From: Pseudomonas sp. GGS8
GTDB lineage: Bacteria; Pseudomonadota; Gammaproteobacteria; Pseudomonadales; Pseudomonadaceae
DNA: 64,000 nt
Direction of reading: 5' to 3'
NCBI RefSeq assembly: GCF_024168645.1
Contig: NZ_JALJWF010000001.1
Span: forward strand, 6,017,501-6,081,500
The stretch's first letter is position 1. Each line of letters starts with the position of its first letter. Positions 9,236 to 18,685 of this stretch are shown one piece after another. Position numbers and translations under genes: made by a program. A model generated the notes under the pieces. It saw only the letters and a list, made by a program, of their open reading frames with translations, made no database searches and had not been told where the DNA came from.

Positions 9236-10720
9236 ATGGACACTACAAAAAATAAAAACTGGACCTTGGAAAGCACGCCTGCAAAGTTGGAAGAAATACT
9301 CCCAAACGGCGTCGTAAAGTGTCATCTTTCTCCCCGAAACTGTGTCATTCAGGAGGGCAAAGTAGGTTTTTGCAAGGTGCGCGGAAACAGAGGCGGCCGG
9401 TTAGTTACGTTGAATTATGGCAAAGGCGTTCACAGCACCGAAGAGACCATCGAAACCGAGGCGGTATTCCACTTTGCTCCCGGAGAGCGAATCCTTTCCC
9501 TAGGCAATATCGGCTGCATGCTTAACTGCGGCTACTGCCACAATTGGAAGACCTCTCAGGCCAAGTATGTGACAGATAAAGATGTTTACTACTATACGCC
9601 TGAACAGGTTGTAGAAACTGCCTTGAAGCATGGTATACGCGTTATCTCCTGGACGTATAACGACCCTGTTGTCTGGCATGAATTCATCCTCGACACGGCA
9701 AAGCTGGCAAAGGAAGCGGGCTTAATCAATTTATATAAATCAGCTTTTTTTATCAGTGAAGAAGCCATTGATGAACTATTGCCCGTCATCGACATATTCT
9801 CGATTTCGCTAAAATCCATCTCCCCCGAATACTATCGAAAAGTCACGACAGGCTGGGTAGAGCCCGTTCTGGCTGGCATCAAGAAAGTATACGATGCTGG
9901 TAAATATGTTGAAGTCAGCACCTTGATGGTTACCGATATCAGTGACGATGAGGATACCGCCAGGAAAATTAGCCAGTGGGTACTGGATGAACTGGGCCCG
10001 AATGTACCGCTCCACTTTGTAAGGTTTCACCCTGATTATAAAATGAGCAATAGCATCAGGACGCCCGTGGATAGACTCCTGAAGGCTCGGGACATTGCCC
10101 GGAGCATGGGGGTTGAGCATGTTTATCTGGGCAACGTCAATGATGTCCAGGGCACCAATACCAACTGCAATAATTGTAACGCTCTACTCGTTACCCGCTA
10201 CGGTTTGAATGCTGAAATAATTGGATTGGATAGCAACGGTTGCTGTGCCCGGTGTGGGCACGACGCACACTTCAAGTTACTGGGCGAACACAAAGCGAAC
10301 GCGCCTGTTGAACTGCAAGAGGCTGCATTGACCTCTTACGAGAAGCGAAAGTTCGAGTGGCATGGGGATATCGTATCGCTGCACGCCCAAGTGCTGAATA
10401 CTGAAGACTTTGAACAGACCGTGTACCTGCGGCGCAACTATACCGACGGGCTCAACAGTGATTGGAAATCACTGACATTGCGGCCGTATGAAAGCTATCG
10501 ATTTATCATTGCCAAGGCACGAATTGATGAATCAGGCCCTGAAGTCTGGCTTCCCAAGGGGGTGAACTCAAATCTTCATGAAGTATTCGACAGGGCTCAC
10601 TTCCCAACCGAGTCGATTGAAGAGATTGGTATTTCGCAAAACGACATCACGCCGACCATTGGGTATGAAGGCAAGCAGAACATGTATGAGCAGGTTATCA
10701 AACTGGTGAGCAAATCATGA
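9236..10720 (+). CDS. Radical SAM enzyme, AmmeMemoRadiSam-like, with unknown C-terminal domain
   Basis: 494 aa; AGGAG ribosome site 8 bases before the ATG. It has a canonical radical SAM CxxxCxxC motif (C94, C98, C101: GCMLNCGYCHNW). An N-terminal Cys set (C29, C36, C46) and a later cysteine cluster (C311, C314, C336, C337, C340) could bind a second FeS cluster or zinc. The core resembles the pyruvate-formate-lyase-activating-like AmmeMemoRadiSam group. Residues from about 355 to 494 form an extra domain I cannot assign. The stop overlaps the start of the PLP enzyme (ATGA), so the two are co-translated and probably act on the same amino-acid substrate. Its chemistry is unknown. Confidence 0.88.
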   Translation: MDTTKNKNWTLESTPAKLEEILPNGVVKCHLSPRNCVIQEGKVGFCKVRGNRGGRLVTLNYGKGVHSTEETIETEAVFHFAPGERILSLGNIGCMLNCGYCHNWKTSQAKYVTDKDVYYYTPEQVVETALKHGIRVISWTYNDPVVWHEFILDTAKLAKEAGLINLYKSAFFISEEAIDELLPVIDIFSISLKSISPEYYRKVTTGWVEPVLAGIKKVYDAGKYVEVSTLMVTDISDDEDTARKISQWVLDELGPNVPLHFVRFHPDYKMSNSIRTPVDRLLKARDIARSMGVEHVYLGNVNDVQGTNTNCNNCNALLVTRYGLNAEIIGLDSNGCCARCGHDAHFKLLGEHKANAPVELQEAALTSYEKRKFEWHGDIVSLHAQVLNTEDFEQTVYLRRNYTDGLNSDWKSLTLRPYESYRFIIAKARIDESGPEVWLPKGVNSNLHEVFDRAHFPTESIEEIGISQNDITPTIGYEGKQNMYEQVIKLVSKS

Positions 10721-11862
10721 ACGTGTCTACTGAAATACTCCATATCAGGGTCGATGACCGAGAGGCCCACCCATCCGTGACGCCTATTTATCAGTGCAGC
10801 GCTTTTAGCGCTGACTCGGCATTCTTCTACTCGAGAAAAGCCAATCCCAATGTGACTGAGCTGGAACAGGTTGTCGCTGCACTGGAAGGAAGCGAATACG
10901 CCTTGGCCTACAGCACCGGAATGAGTGCCATCTACATGGTTCTGGAGCTGCTGAAACCCGGTGGGTCGCTGGTGATCAACAAATATATCTATGGCTGTTC
11001 TTATAAGCTGTTTCAGCGATATGCGGCACGTATCGGTGCGAAACTGACGATTCTGGATCTCACCACGGAAAGTGGATTGAAAGAGTTGCCGTCGAACGTG
11101 GACATGGTCATTTTCGAAACACCGACCAATCCCTTTCTGAAAGATATTGATATTCATGCGGTCAGCAAGGCGGTTAAGCAAAATAACCCACACGCTCTGG
11201 TGGTCGTTGACAACACGTGGGCCACGCCGATATTTCAAAAGCCTCTGAACTTTGGCGCGGATATTTCTCTGTACAGCGCAACGAAGTATTTCTCCGGGCA
11301 TAGCGATGTCATGGGCGGCCTGGTACTCATCAACAATGAAATGATTTATACGCGCCTCCTCGAAGGCCGCTTTTATTCAGGCTCAATATTAGCGCCTAAT
11401 AGCGCATGGCTGCTTCGCAGAAGCATGCAGACATTTAACCTGCGCATGGAGAAACACAGCAACACAACCTCCAGCATGCTCAACTATCTGCGGGAACTGC
11501 CCTTTATTGAGCGTGTTTATTATCCACGAGTCGATGGTAAACAATTGACCGGCTATGGTGGCATTGTGTTTGTTGATATTCGGCCTGATCTGGTCCCCTT
11601 TTACAAAACTTTCACCAGCGCCCTCAAATGGTTTGGAACGGGTACGGGAATGGCCTGTGTCACGTCAATGGTTGCGCAACCCTTTAGTGGAAGCCATGCC
11701 TCGATGACTGAGCAGGAAAAAGCGGATATGGGGATTGAAAAGGGTTTGGTTCGATTGTGTTTTGGTTTAGAGGCCCTTGAGGATCTTAAAGAGGATCTGC
11801 TTCAGGCATTTGTAGCCATGGAAAATATGGCCCATCAAAAAAGTGCACTTAAACCTGCGTAA
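10717..11862 (+). CDS. PLP-dependent Cys/Met-metabolism enzyme (cystathionine gamma-synthase/lyase-like)
   Basis: 381 aa, fold-type I PLP enzyme of the Cys/Met metabolism family: STGMSAIYMVLELL, ETPTNPF, VVDNTWATPIF with Asp165, and the PLP lysine in SLYSATKYFSGHSD (K190). These enzymes catalyse beta- or gamma-elimination or replacement on homoserine, cysteine or methionine derivatives. Overlap with the radical SAM gene (ATGA) implies tight co-expression. It diverges from housekeeping MetB/MetZ in its short N-terminus (VSTEILHIRVDDREAHPSVTPIYQ). Together with the following aminotransferase and the LysE exporter it suggests synthesis of a non-protein amino acid. Exact reaction not determinable. 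Confidence 0.85.
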   Translation: MNVSTEILHIRVDDREAHPSVTPIYQCSAFSADSAFFYSRKANPNVTELEQVVAALEGSEYALAYSTGMSAIYMVLELLKPGGSLVINKYIYGCSYKLFQRYAARIGAKLTILDLTTESGLKELPSNVDMVIFETPTNPFLKDIDIHAVSKAVKQNNPHALVVVDNTWATPIFQKPLNFGADISLYSATKYFSGHSDVMGGLVLINNEMIYTRLLEGRFYSGSILAPNSAWLLRRSMQTFNLRMEKHSNTTSSMLNYLRELPFIERVYYPRVDGKQLTGYGGIVFVDIRPDLVPFYKTFTSALKWFGTGTGMACVTSMVAQPFSGSHASMTEQEKADMGIEKGLVRLCFGLEALEDLKEDLLQAFVAMENMAHQKSALKPA

Positions 11863-11878
11863 CAGATGTTAATCATGA

Positions 11879-11910
11879 GCAACGAGCCTTCCACGGCTCG
11901 TTGCTTTTTT
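11879..11910 (+). terminator. Intrinsic terminator between the two PLP genes
   Basis: GCAACGAGCC-TTCCAC-GGCTCGTTGC with a 10-bp perfect stem and six T residues. It separates the radical SAM/PLP pair from the aminotransferase gene only 15 bases downstream, so it may act as an attenuator setting relative expression. Confidence 0.85.
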
Positions 11911-11924
11911 ATGGAGAAGCGAAA

Positions 11925-13181
11925 TTGCCCAGCGTACTCGAAAAAACGATATTCGAAGACCCTACTCTGAACGTTATCCATCTTCTAAATTCCATTTCCA
12001 GTGAAAATCCAGAGGCAATCTCTCTGGCTTCCGGTCGACCTGACGACGAGCAATGTGACCTGTCCCTCATCGATAAAGGGCTGGCCAGCTATACACGATA
12101 CGCCGCCGATACGGAACATTCACTTGCGACACTACTTTGCCAATATGGAAAAACCACCGGGATTATCAACGGTATAATAGCCGAACACTTGCAGGTGGAT
12201 GAAGGCATAAAGATTTCCAACCCTGAAAGTATTGTCGTGTGTATGGGGTTTCAGGAAGCTGCGACCTTGACACTGCTATCAATCTTTGAAGGAAGTGGTG
12301 TTTTATTAGTGCCTGACCCTGTGTTTTCCGGAATAACGGGTATTGCGAAACTATTAAGAATAACAATTGTACCCGTTCCCGAGGACACCTTCCTCGATCC
12401 ATCTGCCCTGCGCAAGGTAGCTGAAGATCTTGAGTCCAGGGGGGAAAAGGTAAAAGCGCTGTACGCGATTTCGGATTTTAGTAACCCTACTGCTAACAGC
12501 CTTTCCTATGAAGACAGAAAGGCCATGCTCTCCTTGGCCAATGAAATGAATTTTTTTATCCTGGAGGATAATGCCTACAGCTACTTCAGGTACGAGGGAG
12601 ATAAAATCCCCTTGATGAAGTCGATCGACAGTAGTCGAGTATTCCTTCTTGGCTCTTTTGCAAAGTCAATTTTTCCGGGATTGCGTATGGGCTATGTCGT
12701 CGCCCCGGAGAGCGCTGGGGTGATTTCCTTTAGCGCCAGATTATGTAAAGCCAAAAGCTTGATCACCGTCAATACACCGCCCCTGTGCCAAGCAGTTGTC
12801 GGTGGTTTGCTGATAGAGAACAATTACTCTTTAAAAGCGCTCAATCAACCAAGAGTGTTGTCTTACAGGCAGAAAAGAAACTATATGATTGAATGCCTTG
12901 AACGTGAATTCCCGATCAAGGCTGATTCTCGAAGAAGTGTCACCTGGAACCATCCAGAGGGGGGCTTTTTCATCAATGTACAGCTGCCTTTCACCTTTGA
13001 ATATTTTGAAATGTGCGAGTGCGCCAGGAACTTCAAGGTTATCGTATTTCCCACTTCCTTGTTTTCGCTGACGAATGAGGCTGTCACTCAGGTCAGGTTG
13101 TCGTTTAGCAATGCGACAGAATCAGAAATCAAACAAGCGATAGGCAGCCTCAGGGCGTACATTGAATCCAGAATGCAGTAA
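11925..13181 (+). CDS. PLP-dependent aminotransferase, class I/II
   Basis: About 418 aa. The best start is a TTG at 11925 preceded by GGAGAAG; the open frame also extends to a TTG inside the terminator, which is unlikely. Motifs: SLASGRPDDEQ near the N-terminus, SDFSNPTANS (substrate/PLP Asn), FILEDNAYSYFRY and the PLP lysine in LLGSFAKSIFPGLRMGYV (about K247). This resembles the aminotransferase half of MocR regulators and 2-aminoadipate-type transaminases, but no HTH domain is present. It would move an amino group between an amino acid and a 2-oxo acid in the local pathway. The rare start codon just after a terminator suggests deliberately low expression. Confidence 0.82.
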   Translation: MPSVLEKTIFEDPTLNVIHLLNSISSENPEAISLASGRPDDEQCDLSLIDKGLASYTRYAADTEHSLATLLCQYGKTTGIINGIIAEHLQVDEGIKISNPESIVVCMGFQEAATLTLLSIFEGSGVLLVPDPVFSGITGIAKLLRITIVPVPEDTFLDPSALRKVAEDLESRGEKVKALYAISDFSNPTANSLSYEDRKAMLSLANEMNFFILEDNAYSYFRYEGDKIPLMKSIDSSRVFLLGSFAKSIFPGLRMGYVVAPESAGVISFSARLCKAKSLITVNTPPLCQAVVGGLLIENNYSLKALNQPRVLSYRQKRNYMIECLEREFPIKADSRRSVTWNHPEGGFFINVQLPFTFEYFEMCECARNFKVIVFPTSLFSLTNEAVTQVRLSFSNATESEIKQAIGSLRAYIESRMQ

Positions 13182-13216
13182 AGCATCGTCCCGTTAGACC
13201 GTAGGGGATTGATGCC

Positions 13217-13251
13217 AAGGCTTACTCATCAGTCAATGAGAAATAAGCCTT
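13217..13251. terminator. Hairpin between convergent aminotransferase and LysE genes
   Basis: AAGGCTTA...TAAGCCTT outer stem with inner CTCAT...ATGAG, a short AAA bulge and a weak T-rich flank. It sits between two converging stops, so it probably terminates transcription in one or both directions. Confidence 0.5.
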
Positions 13252-13265
13252 GTCTCATTTCCCGT

Positions 13266-13898
13266 TTAAGCTCCTGTGGCGAGCATAACGCCAGTGGCTA
13301 CTTGGTAGGCCCCCAGAATGGTTATGGTTGACCCGGAAAAATAGTTGATCAACCTGAGCTTTGATTGGGAGATTCTGGTCTTGAATACGGAGGAGAATCC
13401 GCTCAATCCCAGCCACCAGACAGCCGAGCCGAGAAAGATACCTGTCACCATAGGCAGCACTGAGTGCTGACCGCTTTGATCATTAGCCATGCCGTCGCTC
13501 ATGGCAGCAAATATCGCAATAAACGACAGGATGGTCATGGGGTTCGACAGTGTCAAAAACAGTGTACTCAAGTAGGCTTTTAACAGGTTGGCTCGTTCAC
13601 CCGCCAGGGCTGTTGAGCTCGCTTTCGATCTTATTGTTTGATAACCAATGTACGCGAGGAACATTCCCCCCAAAATACACAACCATGGTTTAAAGCTAAT
13701 GAGTGTCGCTATGATGACTGTGATCCCCAGCGCACCGACATATCCATAGATCGAATCGGCTGTGGCCGCCCCTAACCCTGTCGCGAAACCTGCTCTCCAT
13801 CCAAGCGCGAGGCTCCTCTGTATGCACAACAGCCCAATGGGTCCCACAGGGGCTGCAATACAAAGCCCAATGATCATCGACTTAATGAAAATCAACAT
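13266..13898 (-). CDS. LysE/RhtB-family amino-acid exporter
   Basis: 210 aa with about six membrane segments; GGAGG ribosome site 7 bases before the ATG. The N-terminus (GLCIAAPVGPIGLLCIQRSLALGWRAGFATGLGAATADSIYG) carries the family motif APVGPIGxLCI...G..AG..TGLGAA.AD, and NPMTILSF lies mid-protein. LysE proteins export basic or neutral amino acids across the inner membrane. It converges on the radical SAM/PLP gene run, and with the Lrp regulator at the other end it brackets the cluster. It probably exports the amino-acid-like product and so gives self-protection; the substrate is inferred. Confidence 0.88.
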   Translation of the reverse strand: MLIFIKSMIIGLCIAAPVGPIGLLCIQRSLALGWRAGFATGLGAATADSIYGYVGALGITVIIATLISFKPWLCILGGMFLAYIGYQTIRSKASSTALAGERANLLKAYLSTLFLTLSNPMTILSFIAIFAAMSDGMANDQSGQHSVLPMVTGIFLGSAVWWLGLSGFSSVFKTRISQSKLRLINYFSGSTITILGAYQVATGVMLATGA

Positions 13899-14193
13899 AA
13901 ATGCACCTCCGCAATTGATGCTTAAAGGTTAGGGGACGTGCATTTTTTTATGAATTAATTATTAATTTCCATACCGGCTTTTTCGATAATTTTGTACGAA
14001 GTATTCTGATCTTTCCTTCATTATTAAGGTGCACTCTGTGGTGAGCCTTACTAAACACGACCGGCCTGCCATTCGCCTTCGACAATGACGCCGGCCAGGA
14101 CGGGGCGCAGGCTTTTTCGTTTCGGCGTCGCTTTTGCATTTTTGTGCTGCCCCCAGCAATGGACTTCTCACTCAAGCCAGCCACAGCTGTCGA

Positions 14194-15126
14194 TCACGTG
14201 TTGGACGGTAATTGCGGAGTATCGGGATTGAGTTGCTGACGCCTGAATTGCCCAGGTGGCTGGCCATGTATCTGGCGAAAGCGTCGGGAGAAATAAGCCT
14301 CGTCAGCGAAACCGCACAACCTCGCCACCTCCCCCACCGGTCGTGTCCCATTAAGCAAATAATTGCGTGCCGCGTGCATCCTGCGCTCGAGCACCAGCTC
14401 AGTGAAGGTCTTGCCGACTTCCTTGCGTAACCAGTGCGTGAGGTACGTCGGCGACAGGTAGGTCGCAGCGGCGACCTTGATCAGGTTGAGATCGGGGTCG
14501 GCGATGTTCTTGCGCAAATACTCCGACATCCTGCTCAGTGCGTCGCGTCGGCTGACTTCGGCGGCGTTCTCTTCGGCCAGCCGTTTTAATGGCTCTGCGT
14601 ACAAGGCGCAGACACTTCCAATCAATTGCAGCAGCAAGCCCTTGAGCATCTCGCGGGTGCCGAACTGACGGTTTCCATCAAGCACGCGCATCTGTTCGAT
14701 CAAACCACAGACTTTGCTGAAATCTTCATCGGCCAGAATGAAATCCAGATGCTCCTGAAAGCGGAACGGCGACAACTCCGGCGCCAGGAGAATCGAGACT
14801 TCCTCCAGATCCATCGGGTCACACTGCAAGTGCGGCAGCAGAAAGGTCTGGGAAAAATTGATCACCATGAAGTTGCTGTCAACCGGATGCGGAATCACGT
14901 GCACGCGATGCGGCAGGATGAAGGCCAGCGTGTTGCGTGGAAACGGCCGCTCGACGTTGCCAATGTGCTGCACGGTATCGCCACCGAGGTTGATCTGGAT
15001 CTGGAAATACTCGTGGCGATGCGGGCTGGTTTCGGCGTGCCGGCCTTTTTTGTCGCGGATGTAAAAGTCCGTCAATTCGCTACGTTGCTGCATGACGTAA
15101 GTGGGTACTCGACTCGATGACGACAT
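14194..15126 (-). CDS. AraC-family regulator with N-terminal cupin domain
   Basis: About 310 aa from the ATG at 15126; the frame stays open to a TTG at 15246, but that start lacks a ribosome site. An N-terminal cupin-like domain (SPHRHEYFQIQINLGGDTVQHIG) is followed by a C-terminal double HTH (NLIKVAAATYLSPTYLTHWLRKEVGKTFTELVLERRM and VGEVARLCGFADEAYFSRRFRQIHG). It is divergent from the MFS/FAH/SDR/dehydrogenase operon and is its likely activator, with the cupin binding the growth substrate or a catabolite. Confidence 0.87.
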   Translation of the reverse strand: MSSSSRVPTYVMQQRSELTDFYIRDKKGRHAETSPHRHEYFQIQINLGGDTVQHIGNVERPFPRNTLAFILPHRVHVIPHPVDSNFMVINFSQTFLLPHLQCDPMDLEEVSILLAPELSPFRFQEHLDFILADEDFSKVCGLIEQMRVLDGNRQFGTREMLKGLLLQLIGSVCALYAEPLKRLAEENAAEVSRRDALSRMSEYLRKNIADPDLNLIKVAAATYLSPTYLTHWLRKEVGKTFTELVLERRMHAARNYLLNGTRPVGEVARLCGFADEAYFSRRFRQIHGQPPGQFRRQQLNPDTPQLPSNT

Positions 15127-15709
15127 CGCCTGAGGATCCTCGACAGGTACATGGGCAGGTTGTCGTCGCGCCGCGGAACAGGCGGCGACGTCGGTGATTG
15201 TGTAGGGCGATACGGCCGATTTCAATGCGTCATAGGATGACAGCAAAAATCAGAGAATTAATTGTATTCGTGTGTGCTACGTCGTCTGTCCAAAAAAATA
15301 CGCCAGGATAAAAATAATTAACCATTAACAATCAATAACTTATTAAACACTTAAGACAGAACTGCGGAAATGAGCTGATTTGATTTTTCTTGGACACCTG
15401 CATTAATCGCCTTTTTCAGGAGAAAAAACGATCTAACGCCTCCGTTGATTTTGAGAGGTTGTACGACCACTGTGATAGCCAATGCAGCCCAACCTTCCAA
15501 AAACAATCAAAAGGTGCGCACGTGATGAACCGGCTTTTCTACCTCGCCACCCCTCCCCCGACCGAACCTCTGCGAAGGCGTATCTGAGCGCCTGACAACC
15601 GCTGTCCGCGCCCCTCATTCAAGTAACGATTGCTCTGCCCCGGGACTGGGGCAACGGCTTCGGCTGCGCGCGAACAACTGGATTCCTCTAACAATAAAAA
15701 GGTCTACTC
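15127..15709. other. Intergenic region between AraC regulator and MFS operon
   Basis: 583 bases without a supportable gene. The central part (about 15245-15400) is AT-rich (runs such as AACCATTAACAATCAATAACTT) and likely holds the divergent promoters and AraC sites. Short open frames near 15390-15620 lack ribosome sites and protein-like composition. Confidence 0.5.
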
Positions 15710-17059
15710 ATGTCGAACTCGCACACCTCCCCGTCCACCGCGCCGTCGGTGAGCGCCGGCGCCCGGGACGCCCTGTTGCCACAGCGACTGCCGACGCGTC
15801 GGCGCTGGTTCATGCTGTCGTTGCTGCTGATTGCAACCATCATCAACTACATCGACCGCGTGAACATTTCGATTGCGGCACCGTTCCTCGCCAAGGACCT
15901 GGGCCTGGACAAGATTGAAATGGGCCTGATTTTTTCCGCGTTTGCGTGGACCTACGCACTCGCCTTGGTCCCCGCCGGGTTCATCGCCGATCGCTTCGGT
16001 TCCCGGTTCACTTACGGGGTGTCGCTGATCAGTTGGTCGACGGTCACCGTGTGCCAAGGCCTGGCCACAGGATTCGCTTCACTGTTCGGGCTGCGACTGG
16101 CTGTCGGTGCCATGGAAGCTCCAGCGTTTCCGGCCAACAGCCGAGCAGTCACGGTGTGGTTCCCGGCCCGCGAACGGGGCCTGGCCAGCAGCATTTACGT
16201 GTGCGGCCAATATCTGGGCACGGCACTGTTTACCGGCGTGCTGTTGTGGCTGGCCACGACCTATGACTGGCGCCATGTTTTCTACAGCACCGGGATACTC
16301 GGCATTGTGTTCGGTGTGATCTGGCTCTACGTGTACCGCGATCCGCTGAGCTGCAAGAACGTCAGCCAGGAAGAACTGAAGTACATCGAAGCCGGTGGTG
16401 GACTGGTCAAGAGCAGCCAGGAACGCACCCGGTTCAACTGGCGGCAGATCGCCGAGCTGTTCAGCTATCGGCAGATATGGGCGATTTGCATCGGCAAGTT
16501 CGCCAGCACCTCGGCGTTGTACTTCTTCCTGACCTGGTTCCCGACGTACCTGATCGAAGAACGCAAGCTGACCATGATCAAGGCCGGGATCTTCGCGGTG
16601 CTGCCGTTCGTGGGTGCAACGGTCGGCATCTTACTCGCCGGTATCATCTCCGATCTGCTGATTCGCCGTGGTTACTCAATGTCCTTCGCGCGCAAGTTGC
16701 CATTGGTGGTCGGCTCGATGCTGGGAATGTCGATCGTGCTGGTGAATTTCACCGACTCGAACGTGATCTGCATTGCCGTGCTGACCATGGCCTTCTTCGC
16801 CCAAGGAATCGCTTCGTCGTCGTGGGCGGCCGTATCGGAAGTCGCGCCCAAGGAACTGATCGGCCTGACCGGCGGGGTCACCAGCCTGGCCGCCAACATC
16901 GGCGGGATCGTCACCCCGATTGTGATTGGCGGCATCGTCCACGCGACAGGCTCGTTTGCCTACGCCTTCTGGTTCATTGGCGCCGTGGCGTTGATGGGAA
17001 CCTTGTCGTATTCGTTACTGCTCGGTCGCTTGTATCGCATCGAACTCAAGGCGCGCTGA
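15710..17059 (+). CDS. MFS transporter, anion:cation symporter (ACS) type
   Basis: 449 aa with about 12 membrane spans. The N-terminal signature RRRWFMLSLLLIATIINYIDRVNISIAAPFLAKDLGLDKIEMGLIFSAFAWTYAL is typical of the ACS (D-galactonate/glucarate/phthalate) branch, which imports organic acids with protons. RFGSRFTYGVSLISWS is the loop 2-3 motif. It heads a four-gene operon with an FAH-type hydrolase, an SDR and a 2-hydroxyacid dehydrogenase, so the substrate is probably a sugar acid or related hydroxy-acid. Confidence 0.92.
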   Translation: MSNSHTSPSTAPSVSAGARDALLPQRLPTRRRWFMLSLLLIATIINYIDRVNISIAAPFLAKDLGLDKIEMGLIFSAFAWTYALALVPAGFIADRFGSRFTYGVSLISWSTVTVCQGLATGFASLFGLRLAVGAMEAPAFPANSRAVTVWFPARERGLASSIYVCGQYLGTALFTGVLLWLATTYDWRHVFYSTGILGIVFGVIWLYVYRDPLSCKNVSQEELKYIEAGGGLVKSSQERTRFNWRQIAELFSYRQIWAICIGKFASTSALYFFLTWFPTYLIEERKLTMIKAGIFAVLPFVGATVGILLAGIISDLLIRRGYSMSFARKLPLVVGSMLGMSIVLVNFTDSNVICIAVLTMAFFAQGIASSSWAAVSEVAPKELIGLTGGVTSLAANIGGIVTPIVIGGIVHATGSFAYAFWFIGAVALMGTLSYSLLLGRLYRIELKAR

Positions 17060-17157
17060 GCCAAGAAACCGCTTTTCTCCAACACGAGGCGGCTTTCGTC
17101 CAACTTTGCAAAAGATTGCCGCCGTACGCTGACGCTTCAAACAGGACGACTAAAAAA

Positions 17158-17850
17158 ATGACGATAACCGAGTACGTGTTTACCCCGGATCTGCCCGTGA
17201 CCTTGCCAGTCGTGGGCAGCCAGCAGCGCTTTCCCGTTGGCCGGGTATTTTGCGTCGGCCGCAATTACCCTTGGCCAGATACCCAAGGCCAGTCCCGCCA
17301 GCCGCCGGTGCTCTTCATGAAACCGGCAAGCAACGTGGTGGATGCGACGGGCGAAGTGACTTTCCCGCCATTGACCGAAGAGTTTGCCCACGAAATCGAA
17401 TTGGTCGTGGCCATCGGTGAGGGCGGCACCAATATTCCGCAGAGCCAGGCGCTGGCCTATGTCTGGGGCTATGCCGCCGGTCTCGATCTGACCCGTCGTG
17501 ATGTCCAGCGCGCGGCCAAAAGCAATGGTTTGCCCTGGGAAGGTGCCAAGGTGTTCGACGGCGCCGCGCCGATGACCGCCATCGTGCCGGTGACTCGCGC
17601 CGGACACCCGGACGGCGATTTGTGGCTGAACGTCAACGGCGAAGAGCGCCAACGCGACAGCCTCGACAGCCAGATCTGGTCGGTGAGTGAAATCATCAGC
17701 CGCATCTCGCAATCGGTAGCGCTCCGGGCCGGTGACTTGATCATGACCGGCAGCCCGGCGGGCGTCGATGTGCTGCAACCGGGCGACATCATCAATGCCG
17801 GGATCGACGGCATCGGCCAACTGGAAATGCGCGTCGGTCAGCGACCTTGA
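17158..17850 (+). CDS. Fumarylacetoacetate hydrolase (FAH) family protein
   Basis: 230 aa from the ATG at 17158; the longer upstream open frame is a shadow of the MFS gene. It has the FAH fold signatures: [35 protein letters not shown] with metal-binding acidic residues, [14 protein letters not shown], and [15 protein letters not shown]. The family cleaves or decarboxylates 1,3-diketo acids with Mg2+ or Mn2+. In an operon with an SDR and a 2-hydroxyacid dehydrogenase it could cleave a diketo-deoxy sugar acid, as in non-phosphorylating L-fuconate-type pathways; that assignment is inference. Confidence 0.88.
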   Translation: MTITEYVFTPDLPVTLPVVGSQQRFPVGRVFCVGRNYPWPDTQGQSRQPPVLFMKPASNVVDATGEVTFPPLTEEFAHEIELVVAIGEGGTNIPQSQALAYVWGYAAGLDLTRRDVQRAAKSNGLPWEGAKVFDGAAPMTAIVPVTRAGHPDGDLWLNVNGEERQRDSLDSQIWSVSEIISRISQSVALRAGDLIMTGSPAGVDVLQPGDIINAGIDGIGQLEMRVGQRP

Positions 17851-17893
17851 ACCCGACACACGCGCTCGTGAATTGAAAAAAGGAGATAACAAC

Positions 17894-18652
17894 ATGTCCA
17901 GCCCTTTGAAAGTGGCCCTGGTCACCGGCGCCGGCAGCGGAATCGGCCGCGCTGTGGCCCTCGGCCTGATGGCAGACGGATTCACCCTGGTGTTGGCCGG
18001 TCGCCGAGCGGAGCCGTTGCAGGCCTTGGTCGAATGGGCGCTCAGCGAAGGACACGAAGCGTTGGCGGTGCCCACTGATGTGCGCGACCCGGCCAGTGTC
18101 GATGCGCTGTTTGCCACCATCACCGAGGTCTACGGACGCCTCGACGTGGTGTTCAACAACGCCGGGGTCAATGCCCCTGCCGTGCCGCTCGATGAGCTGA
18201 CATTCGAGCAGTGGAGAAACGTGATCGACACCAACCTCAACGGCGTTTTCCTCTGCGCCCGTGGAGCCTTCGCACTGATGCGCCGGCAACAGCCACAGGG
18301 CGGACGCATCATCAATAACGGCTCGATCTCGGCGCATACCCCACGACCGTTCAGCAGCGCCTACACCGCCAGTAAACACGCGGTGTTGGGACTGACCAAA
18401 TCTCTGGCCCTGGACGGGCGCGAATTCAACATCGCCTGCAGCCAGATCGACATCGGCAACGCCTTGACCGAAATGTCGGTGCGCATGACCAAAGGCGTGC
18501 GCCAGGCCAACGGCACCATTGCCGTGGAGCCGATGGTGGACGTCAAGCATGTGGCCGATGCCGTGCGCTACATCGCCGGTCTGCCGCTGGAGGCGAACGT
18601 CCTGAACATGACCGTCATGGCCAGCGCCATGCCGTTTGCCGGTCGCGGTTGA
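17894..18652 (+). CDS. Short-chain dehydrogenase/reductase (SDR)
   Basis: 252 aa with an AGGAG ribosome site 8 bases before the ATG. Classical [18 protein letters not shown] nucleotide motif, [12 protein letters not shown], and the catalytic Ser-Tyr-Lys set ([13 protein letters not shown]). It oxidises or reduces a hydroxyl/keto group with NAD(P). Third gene of the MFS-FAH-SDR-dehydrogenase operon, probably acting on the same imported acid before FAH cleavage. Confidence 0.9.
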   Translation: MSSPLKVALVTGAGSGIGRAVALGLMADGFTLVLAGRRAEPLQALVEWALSEGHEALAVPTDVRDPASVDALFATITEVYGRLDVVFNNAGVNAPAVPLDELTFEQWRNVIDTNLNGVFLCARGAFALMRRQQPQGGRIINNGSISAHTPRPFSSAYTASKHAVLGLTKSLALDGREFNIACSQIDIGNALTEMSVRMTKGVRQANGTIAVEPMVDVKHVADAVRYIAGLPLEANVLNMTVMASAMPFAGRG

Positions 18653-18685
18653 ACCGGCCTTTTTACTCCGTTACGCGAGGTCCAT

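Noticed and set aside
16477..17157. Long upstream part of the FAH-family open frame
   Set aside because: It is a frame shadow inside the MFS gene; the FAH protein starts at the ATG at 17158.
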